From Adiantum capillus-veneris (taxonomy: Eukaryota > Streptophyta > Polypodiopsida > Polypodiales > Pteridaceae), in assembly GCA_014529385.2 (NCBI GenBank), contig CM043970.1, positions 68,470,567 through 68,534,566 of the forward strand: 64,000 nucleotides of DNA. The letters are read 5' to 3'. The position numbers and the translations under genes are program-made. This document shows positions 44,247 to 55,760 of this stretch, piece after piece (the stretch's first letter is position 1; each line of letters opens with the position of its first letter). The notes beneath the pieces were generated by a model that had not been told where the DNA came from, made no database searches, and was given only the letters and a program-made list of their open reading frames with translations.

Positions 44247-45773
44247 GCTCATCCTTGTCACATGAAGAACATTTGTAAAATGCTTATGTAGTTTTTGGAG
44301 CCAAGCTTTGTAGCAAACCCTTGTATAAGTAGATTTTTCATTACACCTACCTACTTGTAAGCTGGGAGACTACCAACAATTGTACTTAAACTACCTAATT
44401 TACAAATATGTTCCACGCATGGTACTTTAACTACCAAGTTTGCACATGTTGAGGGACACTTTTGAAATTTTTTGCTCCACCTCTTTCCTTTGTGTGAGAA
44501 TCTCCCCTAACTTTTTCATCTTGTACATATTATCTTTATATGTTTTATTTCTACTTTATGTTTTGAACAATGATAAAAAAATTATTATTGATGATCATTA
44601 TTTATTTCACCTATTTTTTTCTCACCATATTTTTTGTGATTTTTTTGTAATATTCTACCATGTATATATTATTATTCTACTCACTTATATTTTAAGAAAA
44701 AGAAATAATATGTTGACTAGTTTATGATGGGCTAGCTCATAGAATATAGATAAAATTGAGGACACTTGGATGGTTGTGAGGACACTTGGATGTGCTAAAC
44801 TATTTCCCTCTTTCCTCTTTCCTAATAAGCTAGCCATGGTTAGCACCTTGTAAACTCTCTATCCCTTGATTCTATCTCTTCTCCCTCTCTTAAGACTTCT
44901 AACATGGCATATGCAGACACTGCCAAACAAGTGTGGCCCATTGCCACATAGATTTACTTGGATAATTATCTTCTATTTAGCAATAAATAAAAATTTCCTC
45001 CTCCTTTCCTATATAAGGAGGGGTCTCTATCACACCAAGGGGGAACTCATACACGCACACTACACCACACCCTAATCACATTGTCACAACACCATCACCA
45101 TCAGCATGCACAAAATGAGCACCACATCTCCACACACTTTCTATGAAGGATTCAAAGTGCATTTTGAATAAGACATTTGAAGGCTACCCTCACACTATTC
45201 CTCACCATCACCTCCCATCCTTACCTTATATAGCCTACAATCATGTTCTCTGCTCATCTTCTTGCCCCATGCTACCCAATGTATTCCTTCTCTGCAAGCA
45301 ATCTACTCACTCCATCTTGGTTCCATATTTTGGAACCTTTCTATGAATCCTCCCCCCTCCTTAGGTATCCAAAATTAGTGAAGACATCATGGATCCTTCA
45401 TCGACTTCCTAAAGAGCCCACTACCTATACCCTTCAAAAGGTTTTTGTTACATCGTTTTCTTGATAAGAGGATTCAACCTTGCACATACAAGGAAAGTTA
45501 TTGTGTAACTATTGCTATGATGCTTATTTTATTGCATGGTACCTCATAGTGAGATTGGGTTGTGTGAAAATAGTGAGACTCGCAACTTATCTCATTTTAC
45601 CCTGTTTTGAATTTCTTGCTCGCTATTAGGGTTGTAGGAGAATCTTCAAAATCAATCTCAATCAATTCAAAGTTTTTCAAGTTATTTCTAGGGGAGTAGA
45701 GTTACAGATTGAAGACGAAGATTTTCTCTTCCTATGGCTTGATGAGCAAAACATGGATTATGAGAGTTTGTTT
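44247..45773 (+). other. AT-rich region with one promoter-like TATA box
   Basis: CCTATATAAGGAGG at about 45008 is promoter-like. It is followed by several C/A-rich short frames (44866-45464) with no motif. It could be a decayed LTR; the ends were not found. Confidence 0.35.
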
Positions 45774-45916
45774 TGTTGAGATGTAGAGAGAAAGAGAGAG
45801 AGACGAGACAAGAGACACACCATATACGCTCCCAAAGACTGATTCATATTGAGGACAAGATACAAATATATAGGTGAGACCAAGTTGAGTAGAGTGAGCC
45901 ATATATAGCTCCAACA
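45774..45916 (-). repeat. 3' LTR of the young copia element
   Basis: 143 bp, TGTTGAG to CTCCAACA on the plus strand, with a GA-rich half and a TATATAT word that could serve as TATA box on the minus strand. It is identical to 51113-51255. Confidence 0.95.
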
Positions 45917-46164
45917 CCCCCACTCAAACAAAGGTCTCTAGCTTTGGATGAAAAAACCCTTGGGGAGTTCAAGGGGAAAACCCAAGCCCCTATACAATGT
46001 GAAAATATGAACCAGCGATGATGATGTGAAAGTGAATTGTGCATCTATGTACAAATATTCAAGTGACTTAGAGATTACAATGTGCAAATGTGGAGTGTGC
46101 ATAGTGCATGGTACCTAAAAGATTACAATGTCATATGTACAAAGCTATTACAATAGCAAAGAAG

Positions 46165-46677
46165 CTAATCTAGAAAGAGTGAGGTCGAAGCAACTCCAAG
46201 CTCCGAGCGCAAGAGGATGAAACGTGACTCGTTGAGGCCTTTGGTCAAAATGTCTACAATCATCTGGTCACTTGGACAGTGTTCAACCATAATGGTTCCT
46301 TTGCGTACTTCATACCTGACATAATGATAATGGACATCAATGTGCTTTGACTTATTATGTTGAACATAGTCTTTTGCAAGACTAATAGCACTTTGGTTGT
46401 CACACCGCAAGGGTGTGCTAGAAAGAGGAGAGTGACCAATATCAACCAGCATTTGTCGAAGCCAAATCAACTCATGAGCTGCAAGTGATGCCGCAACATA
46501 TTCTGACTCAGTCGTAAAAACTGCAACACAACGTTGTTTCTTGCTAGTCCAAGAAACAAGACAACCATTTATAAAGAAGCAATTTCCACTAGTAGATCGC
46601 ATAGATAAATGTGAGCTTGCCCAGTCTGCATCTGTGTAACCCAAAAGAGAAAGAGATTGCATAGAATCCGATGTGAG
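46165..46677 (-). pseudogene. Copia RNase H of the young element
   Basis: The frame 46165-46662 continues the polyprotein after the TAA at 46678-46680. Conserved blocks are G-Y-T-D-A-D-W-A, S-T-S-G-N-C-F-F, S-W-T-S-K-K-Q, F-T-T-E-S-E-Y-V-A, L-R-C-D-N-Q-S-A-I and K-H-I-D-V-H-Y-H-Y. Catalytic Asp and Glu positions are kept. It ends shortly before the purine tract. RNase H removes the RNA strand during reverse transcription. Confidence 0.9.
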
Positions 46678-49383
46678 TTATCGTCGATAGACTAAACCAA
46701 AATTTGTAGTGCCTTTCAAGTATTTCAACACACGCTTTGCAGCAGACCAATGCTTAAGAGAAGGACATACAAGATGTTGTCCAAGATAATTAGCAGCAAA
46801 CAGAATATCAGGACGAGTGTTCATGCCAACAAACTGAAGACATCCAATCAAGTTAGCATAAGGTTGATTTGTGACAAGTTGACCGCCATTGTCAGAAGTG
46901 TTCTTCGTAGAGCTTGCAAGACAAGGTGTGTTGGCTGAATGTGCAGATTCCATACCAAATTTTTGAATAGTATCTGCAATAAACTTTGACTGTCGAAGGA
47001 ATAAAATACCTTTTGTACGGTTCCGTTGGATTTGAATGCCAAGACACGAGTGAATCTCTCCAAGATCCACCATATCAAATGCAGAAGACAATAACTTTTT
47101 CACTTGCTGAAGAAATCCCAAATCATTGGAAACAAGGATAGTATCATCCACATAAAGAGCAAGAATCACAAAACTGCTACCTTGGCGTTTTATGTATAAG
47201 TTGGGGTCTGACGAGCAAGAGATGAATCCTTTAGAGGTGAGAAAAAGATCAAATTTTGTATACCAGGCTCGCGAAGCTTGTTTGAGACCATATAGTGCCT
47301 TATGGAGTTGAGCAACAAGGTCTTCTTTACCTGGAATAACAAACCCTTCTGGTTGTTCCATATAAATTTCCTCTTCCAAGTCACCATTAAGAGAAGCAGT
47401 TCGCACATCCATTTGATGAGCTTCTAAATCAAATTGAACAGCAAATGCCAATAAAACTCGAATACTTGTAATGCGAACAACTGGTGAAAAAGTCTCTTGA
47501 TAATCAACACCAGCTACTTGGGAATAACCTTTTGCAACTAAACGCGCCTTGAACTTGTCAAAAGATCCATCTGCTTTTACTTTTGTCTTATACACCCACT
47601 TACATTTAATAGCTGTACGACCAAGAGGTAATTCAGTTAGTATCCATGTACCTTTAGAGATAAGAGAATCGTACTCTGCTTCCATAGCCTCTTGCCATTG
47701 ATCCTTTTGTGGTGAAGAGATAGCTTCATCATAAGTAATGGGATCTTCGGAAGTAGAAAAAGCATTATCAGCAATATCGTCATCATAAACATGACATGAG
47801 CCATGTTCAAAATCAATAGGCAGATCAACAAAAATATCAATATCATCATTGGTGACATTCGGAATGGATGGTTGTGAAGAGGAAAGTTGCTCTATAGGAA
47901 GAGTTTCATCTTCTGAAAGAAATGGAAAAGCTTGAAGCAATGATTTAGTATCATCAGAATCATCCATGGACCATGAGCCTCCCATAAGCTGTTCGTTAAA
48001 AGTAGCATCACGATTCACAATTACTTTCTTGGAGGAAGGGTCATAGAATTTGTAGCCTTTGGAAGTGTCAGAATATCCAATAAAAATAACTTTAAGACCA
48101 GGAGCATCAAGCTTTGTTCGTGTTTCTTTGGGAACATGAATATAAGCAATACATCCAAAGGTTCGAAAATGAGATACAGAAGGAATGTCACCTGTCCATG
48201 CTGTGATGGGTATCTTACCAGAGGGTGCAGTAGTAGGAAGATGATTCTGAATAAATACTGCTGTCAAAGTAGCTTCAGCCCAAAAAACATGAGATAAGCT
48301 AGAATGAATCAACATACATCTTACAGCATTGAGAATAGTGCGATTCTTTCGTTCAGCAACACCGTTTTGTTGAGGCGAATATGGAATAGTGTGTTCATGA
48401 TGAATTCCACTGTCAGCACAGTAACTCACAAACTCTCGAGAAACATATTCGCCTCCATTGTCACTACGAAGCTTCTTAAGGCGACGACCAGTTTGAAGTT
48501 CCGCAGCCTTGTGGAATTGTTTGAAAACAGATAAGGCTTCAGATTTTTGTCTAAGTAGAAATACAGTCGTATACCTTGAGAAATCATCAATGAAAGTAAT
48601 GAAGTAGCGATATTGTGATCTCGAAGAAGGTAGAAGTCCACATATATCAGTATGAACAAGATCCAATATGTCATGAGAATGAGTTGTATTTGAAAGAGGA
48701 AAGGGTTTGCGATTGTGTTTCCCAAGAGCACAAAATTCACAAATTCCCATATGAGGATGGGCTTTAAGATCCATGCCATGAACAAGATCACGACGTTGAA
48801 GATCAAGGAGTTTTGAGAAATCAGCATGAACAAAACGGTGATGCCATACTTTGCAGTCATGATCACCTGGAGCAGTGACAACATTTGCCACAGCATCGTT
48901 GAGAGAGAGTTCAAACAAATTACCATTTTGAGGAGCAGTGGCTATAGTCTGTCCATCTTTCTCAATTCGGCATTTGGTATGATCAAATCCAACAAACAGA
49001 CCAAGATCAACAAGTCTAGCAACTGAAAGAAGATTACGTTGAAGATTTGGTACATGTAATACTCCTCGCAAAATTCGAGTGGAAGAAGATAAGGTACCAA
49101 GATATAAGTCTCCAATACCCTTTACTTGACAAGTAGTATCATCAGCAAGATAAACAACACGTTGAACTGGCAGTGGATGATAGTTATGGAGCCACTTAGA
49201 CTGATATGTCATATTTCCTGTAGCACCAGAATCGACAATAAAAAGTGATCCATCGCGTACATGAAGTATTCTGTCTGGAGCAACTAAACATAAGACGCAG
49301 CTTGTTTCTGGTACAATGTTGTTTCGATGTTCAGTAGCATATGCTCTATTCCGATCTGTGTCGAATCGACGCTTATAGCACAT
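46678..49383 (-). pseudogene. Copia protease-integrase-RT polyprotein, 901 codons open
   Basis: A continuous frame follows the TGA at 49402-49404. The protease loop D-S-G-A-T-G-N-M is at residue 51. The integrase zinc region is W-H-H-R-F-V-H-A with C-E-F-C (about 180-220). The catalytic triad is D246 (H-T-D-I-C-G), D308 (R-S-D-N-G-G) and E344 (A-E-R-K-N), with 35 residues between the last two, the usual D-D-35-E. An acidic linker covers 470-550, and RT runs from about 555 (W-V-Y-K-T-K-V-K, Q-M-D-V, L-Y-G-L-K-Q-A) with Y-V-D-D at 744-747. All catalytic residues I checked are present, so the enzymes would be sound. Expression of the polyprotein is blocked upstream by the Gag lesions. Confidence 0.95.
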
Positions 49384-49401
49384 ATGAGTGGGATGATCAG
49401 A

Positions 49402-50342
49402 TCATCCACAATATTCACAAGAAGAAGAAGAAGAGTCTCTAGATAAACGTGGTTGTTTTGTGGTAATATTGTGTTCTTCATCATATTGACGTGCCCAACA
49501 ATCATCTTCAGTATGGCCATTTCTGTTGCAGTAAGAACATTGCTTATTAGGAAATTTGAGACGAGAGAAAATATTACCGCGACGGCCACCTCTGCGGTTT
49601 CCTCGTTGAAATGGACGCCTTCGAGCATAAAAAGCCCGTTCCATCTGTTGTGACTCAGTCTCCTCGTGTGAAATCATAGCTGTATCATGACTAGCATTAC
49701 GACGTTCTTGACGTTGAGAGTATTCAATTAAAGACATGCAGGCTTGGTCGAAATCAAGACCATCTTTATTAGAGAGAATAGTAACAATGTTATCATAAGA
49801 AGAGTCCTTCACCGTATCAAGGAGAAGTGTAATCAGTTGCTTTTGTGGAACAGGATCACCGGCAACAGCAAGTTGATTAATAATAGATTTGAAAGATTCA
49901 ATATGTCCCATCATGGCAGTACCAACTTCATATTGTAACTTGTTAAGCAACCCTCTCAAATAAAGTATTTCTGTGACAGATTTCTTCTGAAAGTTTGCAA
50001 TAAGGTACTTCCATACGTCATGGGAAGTAGGCAGTTCGTACATATCAAGCAAAAGGGAATCAGTAAGAGCAGATTCCCTTTTGCGTTATCACGTCGTTGC
50101 CAATCCGTATAGGCAACATTCCAATCTTCAAATATAGGTCCTTCAGTGATAAGCACGTTATCATTATCCGTATCAACAGGTTGAGGCGGACAAACACGAT
50201 TTCCAAGAACAACATCGGAGAGTTCATCGCCTTCAAGAATTAACAACATCTTTGCTTTCCAGCCTGGAAAACCTTGACCTTGGAAAGGAGGAACAGAACG
50301 CTGGCTAGAAGGAAAGCCGTTGACGAGAATATTCATAGCCAT
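49402..50342 (-). pseudogene. Copia Gag of the young element, one-base shift
   Basis: Gag most likely starts at the ATG at 50342 (M-A-M-N-I-L-V-N-G-F). The capsid region includes F-P-G-W-K-A-K-M. A one-base deletion in an A-run at about 50078-50082 moves the rest into the frame 49402-50052. That part has L-P-T-S-H-D-V-W-K-Y-L, L-R-G-L-L-N-K-L-Q, then an Arg/Gly-rich segment and a first zinc knuckle C-S-Y-C-N-R-N-G-H-T-E-D-D-C. The second knuckle (C-E-Y-C-G, then S-D-H and a later Cys) is cut by TGA 49402-49404. The frame upstream of 50342 (up to 50747) is leader. Confidence 0.88.
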
Positions 50343-51100
50343 ATCTTGTTGCGAGAAGACGTATAAGATAAGATCGCAGAATTTGCACACCATATATGGT
50401 GAAGGCCGCAATTGAGAATGAGAGAGATATGAGGACTGCGTTCTGTCAACGATAAACGTAAGAAGGATGCTCAAGGAACTTTCAAAGATGTGAGAGACGT
50501 CACCCAAAAAGGGCAGGGTAAAGGAGACGTTAATAATAAAAGAGTCCTCAAAATAAAGTGGCGTGAGACGCAAGATTGACGGCCACAATATGAATAGCAA
50601 AAAGCTAAATCTTCTCGAAAAAGTTAACGCCAAAATAAGAAAAACGATCGCGGACGCTTCACGAAGAAGTAGGACGAAGAAAGCTGCGTCAAGCTCAATT
50701 GCAGTAAAAACAGCATAACTTTTTGCTGCGAACTCCGATTGACGCAAACCTAGAACTCAAATCGAAGAGCTTGAGGAGACGAACAAGTTTTGGATGAAAA
50801 GTGCCATTGCGCTACGCTCTATCGCGCTTTTCTCGTTTCTCCAAATTTTGAGCAGAACAGCAAGAAAAATTGAGATGAAGTTCAGGGTGTCATCAACAAG
50901 AAAATGTAATCAACGATTAGATTGATTAGCAATAAACGTCACACAAAACACTAATCATATTCTTCTTAACACAAAACAACCACAATTAACAAGAATCAAT
51001 GCTCAAAAATAAAATTTGTAGCAATTTTTGAATCTTACATGCAAATCGCATACACATACTGTTTTGTCACCATGAATTGAATCAGCGCATGATCGTTACT

Positions 51101-51112
51101 GCTCTGATACCA
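51101..51112 (-). promoter_or_regulatory. tRNA-iMet primer binding site of the young copia element
   Basis: On the minus strand TGGTATCAGAGC follows the LTR directly. It is a perfect 12-base match to the plant initiator tRNA-Met primer site. Confidence 0.95.
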
Positions 51113-51255
51113 TGTTGAGATGTAGAGAGAAAGAGAGAGAGACGAGACAAGAGACACACCATATACGCTCCCAAAGACTGATTCATATTGAGGACAAGAT
51201 ACAAATATATAGGTGAGACCAAGTTGAGTAGAGTGAGCCATATATAGCTCCAACA
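51113..51255 (-). repeat. 5' LTR of the young copia element
   Basis: 143 bp, identical by eye to 45774-45916 and followed by the target duplication TGTTT. Confidence 0.95.
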
Positions 51256-51260
51256 TGTTT

Positions 51261-51600
51261 GCCTACAAGTTTAACCTTGAACAACCTATATCTTTTGCAC
51301 CCTTGAGCATTCGGATGATATGAATCCACTAAATTGGCCATTTAATGAGATACAACCATGGATGCCACAATGTATTTAATCTGTTTGAGTAATTTGGATC
51401 GAAAGATTCACTTTCAACAAATCATCATTGCTATGTTTGGGGCTGAGAGGCTCCATGAGACTACACATCCAATAAACCTTTTTCCTTCCTCTTATCCACC
51501 ACCAAGTTTCATCTGATGTGATCATCAATGTTCTTATTTAAATATTCTCCTCATGGCTTTTAACTCATGAAATCCTTTTAAAAAAAAGAGCCATTTTCTT
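51261..51600. other. No gene seen
   Basis: Host flank of the young copia insertion; no open frame of note. Confidence 0.45.
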
Positions 51601-51900
51601 TTGTTCAAACAAATCAGTGCTTGTCAATGGGTAGGTAGCACCATGGCCACTGTATCCTTCCTTACCTTTAGTGGGAAGAAAGGTGAAGAGTTAGTGGTAG
51701 ATTTTCTAGATGACTTTAAAATTGCATATGTAGTCTCCAAAATGGATGATGATGTGTCTAGACTACAACTATTCCCACTTCTAATGAAGTTAGAATTTAA
51801 GTCATGGTAAAATGCCTTGGATCCAAATATCAAACGGGACTGGGAAGATGTTACAAAATTTAGCTAATAACTTGATTGTAGCGGAAGAGCATTTTATTAA
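51601..51900 (+). pseudogene. Gypsy-type Gag fragment
   Basis: The frame 51601-51810 reads F-L-T-F-S-G-K-K-G-E-E, F-L-D-D-F-K-I-A-Y, L-Q-L-F-P-L-L-M-K-L and F-K-S-W, then after a stop A-L-D-P-N-I-K and W-E-D-V. This is the N-terminal half of the retrotransposon Gag domain of gypsy elements. No knuckle or pol follows. Confidence 0.6.
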
Positions 51901-52796
51901 GAGAATTATCTAGTGAGGATAGAGAGAGTGCTTGGTTTGAGATAGCAATAGTTTACACATTCCTAATTAACATCGAATGACCAATAACTTGTAGAAAAGA
52001 GAGAATTAGAGAAATTGACAACATTCGAGGGGCAGATTTACTTGGAGCCGGTCCCCCCTCTAGAAGGCATTTGTAATACATATTTTCTCATCAAGAGAGA
52101 CTTGGTACAATACAATCTTTGTGTTCCTTGAGACCTCTTTGGTGGCATGAAGATGGAAGCTTCATGCACCAACTTAATCTTCAAAAACAACAATCAACTA
52201 CTTGCAATAAACAATAAAATTAGTAGAACCCTCAATCCCAAGACTTCAAACACCTTGAAGGTGGATAAAGCTGGTAGGGAGTGAGGAAGATGAGGAAAGA
52301 AGATGTATTCTTAGGAGTAAGAATCTACTCTCCTCACATATAATCACACTTTTAAGCATATGTTAGTAATTAGTGATAATGAAGATGAATAGAATGATAA
52401 GCATTGCATTGAGCATGGAACTTGGTTGGATTTTCACTCCATAGCCAAGAGTTGTTGGTGTACGCTTTCAACTTCTCCAGCTTGGAGAAGGAGATGGAAA
52501 GCTTGCATAACCATAAGTAAGCGTCCATATGTGTGGCTTGTGAGCTACATGAGAGAGAGAGAGAATTCAATTTTCTCACTTTAGCTACCATCTAATTGGT
52601 CCACCTCTAGCCCAGGCCTCATGCATATCAAGCAACTAGTGGTCTTGGCACAAGTGTCCTCCTTTCCTATTTTTTGAGAGGGTTTTAATAATTAATTAAT
52701 TAACCTAGATTCTCATTGGACCTCCCTTTAGGCCATCCAAAAGGATTCTGGATTGACATGTGTCCCCTTTGACTCTTATGCCTTGGGTGACTCTTG
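51901..52796. other. No gene seen
   Basis: AT-rich; a (GA)n run of about 10 bp at 52553 and TTAATTAATTAATTAA near 52689. No coding motif. Confidence 0.45.
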
Positions 52797-52819
52797 GTGT
52801 GTGTGTGTGTGTGTGTGTT
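52797..52819. repeat. (GT)n microsatellite
   Basis: About 23 bp of GT. Confidence 0.9.
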
Positions 52820-52874
52820 CTCTCCCATCTCCCTAGAGATAGGGCTCTTCCACTCCTTTGTAGGAGATGCATTG

Positions 52875-53085
52875 ACTTATGGAGCACCTCAAGCACCTTA
52901 GTCACTAAGCACCTCAAGCACCTTATTCAACAGCTTAGTCATCAAGCACCTCAAGCAGAGCCCTAGCTTGTCTAAGCTCTAAGCACAACCCTAGCTTGCT
53001 AAGGTCTAAGCACAGCCCTAGCTTATCTAAGGTCTAAGCACAGACCAAGCTTTCCTAAGGTCTAAGCTTGCCTAAGGTATAAGGA
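52875..53085. repeat. Minisatellite with two nested unit types
   Basis: The left part repeats a 25-bp-like unit with AGCACCTCAAGCA three times (52884-52960). The right part repeats a 27-28-bp unit, CCCTAGCTT...CTAAGGTCTAAGCACA, about four times from 52961, the last copies being decayed. The two types share the words AAGCAC and CTTAG. Confidence 0.85.
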
Positions 53086-53484
53086 CTTTTATCACTAACG
53101 TTTGGAGGTCTTTAATAAATCTAACCCTAATTTTTTTAAAGCTCCATTAGTTGCACATTGTTCTTTTGTAGACCATCTCGTTTTGGACCCTTATAGAGAT
53201 GTAGGCATCGCCCTTCTTGATCCCTGGGTGAGATAAGTCTAGCAGCACATTCTAGCATACTAACTCTTGTTCCCATTTATCTTCCCACATTAACTGGTCA
53301 ATTTAATATGAGAAAGTCATTTGGGATAGTTAGATATTAGTTTTTATGGCATCAGCTCTCTCTTGAAATCATAGTCTTCCTCGACTATGAGGTAGAGATG
53401 GTAGAGTCTTAGTCATTAGTTCTATCACCAAAGAAGGGGTGGTGGACAATGTGAGCCCATGTATATGATCCACATGCACGTGAG
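53086..53484. other. No gene seen
   Basis: No recognisable motif or repeat partner. Confidence 0.5.
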
Positions 53485-54081
53485 GTGCTTACAATAGAGA
53501 ATTTTGATTCTAAGGTGCAAGATCACCATGCTCAAGTTCAAGTTTTGAAAATGTTAAACAACCAAATGGTGCATAATGGTCTTTTGCTTTCTCAATTTAC
53601 AAGTTTCATGTGTAATGAGGATCAACAAAACTGGATTGTGATGTGCATAGTCTATACTGGAGGTCTAGATAATAAAGTGGAGGAGAAAGAAAGGTCTTGA
53701 AAGTTTCATTGCGAGACAAATATGGTGGATCACATAAGGAAGTGGATAAAGTCTACCTTTCAAGAAGCGCACAAGCATATGCATAGGTAGTGAAGAAGTG
53801 CACCTATTGAGATGGATAAGGAGTGATGCAAGCAAGCTATACAAAACTACTGGACCGACAACCACATTGTTGAGGGGTAGCTACAAAGTTTGCAGCTATG
53901 GCTTGCATGGTGGGATGAACAAGAATCATATTGGAAGGATCAATTTCTTACACAACACAAGGATTTGGGATTCTTCCATCAACTAACCCGTTTTAATCTA
54001 AGCATGCAAGTATTTGTGCCACACATGGAACAAAGAAGTTTCTTGCATTGTATGAAGCTACTTGTTAGCAATCAGAGCTAA
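53485..54081 (+). pseudogene. Unassigned coding-like fragments
   Basis: The frame 53485-53700 (71 codons) and the frame 53890-54081 (63 codons) look protein-like. The second contains W-L-A-W-W-D-E-Q-E-S-Y-W-K-D-Q-F, rich in Trp and charged residues. Neither has a recognised domain. They may be parts of one host or element gene split by introns or decay. No function can be given. Confidence 0.3.
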
Positions 54082-54600
54082 CACATGCCACTGAAAGCAG
54101 GATTTTATATTTTTGTCTCAAACTTGATAATGTAAATTGTTTATTTCTACAATTAGAAAAGCCCATTTGTATGAGTAGAGTGGATCCAATAGCTTTTAGC
54201 TTGTAATAAATTTACCACCAGCCAAATTAGAGAGTTATTTAAGACATAGAAACCAATTTTAAACTTCGGCTAAGGTATAAAAGCCAACTTTTGAAAAAAT
54301 GGCCCTGGAGTCTTCGGATAATGAAAGTGAGCACTCTCTCATTTTGTGTACCCTCTTTCTTCTCATTCTCATATCTCCCTTTTACGAAGTGCTATTGCAA
54401 ATTTGTGATTGGCATTGAAATCACATGTGAAATCTGTTCAATTCAAGTAAGTCTTTTGCAAAGTTTTTTCGTTTTTGGGCTGGCTATCTTCTTCCTACGT
54501 TTTCTTGTTTTGCAGAGGAGAATCAAGAAAAAATGTGGTACAATATCATTTGGGGAGCCTCAACATCAAACTCTAGGATAAGTGAGAATCAAAGTTCAAG
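54082..54600 (+). other. Possible decayed LTR promoter
   Basis: GGCTAAGGTATAAAAGCCAA at 54264 repeats the word at 35305, including the TATA box. The following frame 54291-54581 is hydrophobic and has no motif. Confidence 0.4.
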
Positions 54601-54606
54601 AAACCC

Positions 54607-55760
54607 ATGTCAAGGTCCTCTTATGGATACAATATGAGAATCTTTTATCAACAAGCCAAAAGACCAAAAGACTACAATCAACATGTCTTGAAGATTGCTA
54701 TCACAAGCAAAGCTCCACCCAAGAAGGTCATGGCTACACAGATCAATCATGCTCACATGCCAAAACAACTCTACCTAGGACAAGATAGCAAGTACTATAA
54801 TATAATTCTATGGAGGAATAATTTTCCAAAGAGGTATAACTTACTTTTGATAAGAACTTAGAAAGTGGAGAAGATATGATTAGTGACGATCAAGGAACCA
54901 TTTATGAAGAGATTGTTTTACCAAGAAAGGAAGTTAATTCAACGTCTAAAAATGGAATTTCCACACTAAGGGAGATTCTTTGGGAGATAGGTACATTGCC
55001 AATAGATTTAATACACATCTCTACAACCAAAGCTAGTACAATGAAAGCAAGTTTATCATCTCCTACAAATTCTCTAGTCAAGACACAAGCTTTGGAAAAA
55101 AGCGAGTATATCAACCAAAGTACCCGTCATTCACATCATTGAAAAAGAGAAAGAAGAACCACATGTTGGTTTCGTTAGAAAATAATAATGTTGAAGATCT
55201 AGTTTGGGTACTAGCAAGTCAACCAAATCATGAAGATAGACCAATAGGGTGTATCATGTCCCAAAAGTCATTGCAAGCACAAGAATACTTCCAAGGAAAT
55301 GCAGACATATGGGTTCCCTCAAAATTAACAAAAGGATACAATTTAGCATCTGGTCAAACACCAAAACAATCTCCTAGCAAAGGAGCAACCAAAAGGACGA
55401 GATCAAAAGCCAATGTGAAGTCCAAGAAGAATGTTTCTATTCACTATCACCAACAACAAAAGATAAAGCATGTTTGGGTATCAAAATCTGAAGTAGCAAC
55501 AATAAACAAGGAAAATTAAATTTCTAGCTAGAGATGGAACAAACAAGGACAAAGTGACACAAATACAACATCAAATGGTTCCAACAAAGCTAGTTAAGGC
55601 ACAAGGATTCTACAATAGCAATAAAAGTATTTGGCTACCCAAGATTAACCATCAACAACCTCCTCAACTGGCATGGGTAACTTCTACCACAAAGTCAAGA
55701 CCTCGAATCATAAGTGCAAGTGGAGAGCCAAAGAAAAGGAGACATCTTCGAAGCCAATAG
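54607..55760 (+). pseudogene. Unassigned basic frames with repeated W-V/L-x-K motif
   Basis: Four successive frames (54607-54861, 54876-55142, 55139-55519, 55554-55760) are rich in Lys, Gln, Ser and Thr. The last two repeat a short motif: I-W-V-P-S-K, V-W-V-S-K, I-W-L-P-K and A-W-V-T-S. Similar W-V-P-K repeats are known to me from linkers between Gag and protease in some plant copia polyproteins, but no zinc knuckle or D-S-G-A lies nearby, so that link is only a suggestion. The frames are not continuous. Confidence 0.35.

Larger units (their letters stand above)
45774..51255 (-). mobile_element. Young Ty1/copia element, Ale-like
   Basis: The element is 5482 bp long, with two 143-bp LTRs that I read as identical along their length. 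A perfect 5-bp target duplication TGTTT lies at 45769-45773 and 51256-51260. It has a perfect initiator-tRNA primer site and a purine tract (GAGTGGGGG). The order is Gag, two zinc knuckles, protease, integrase, RT and RNase H, as in Ty1/copia. Very short LTRs and overall size fit the Ale/Retrofit group. Three lesions are present: a one-base deletion in Gag, a TGA in the second zinc knuckle, and a TAA before RNase H. It is the most recent insertion in the window. Confidence 0.95.

Noticed and set aside
44440-44727. Hydrophobic 95-codon frame
   Set aside because: It is the expected product of very AT-rich DNA (Phe, Leu, Ile, Tyr); there is no sign of a real membrane protein.
50070-50090. Programmed frameshift in the young copia Gag
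   Set aside because: The A-run followed by G does not form a standard slippery site in the Gag frame; a one-base deletion or assembly error in a homopolymer is simpler.
52875-53085. CRISPR-like array
   Set aside because: Units are directly adjacent with no unique spacers, and the DNA is plant. It is a minisatellite.
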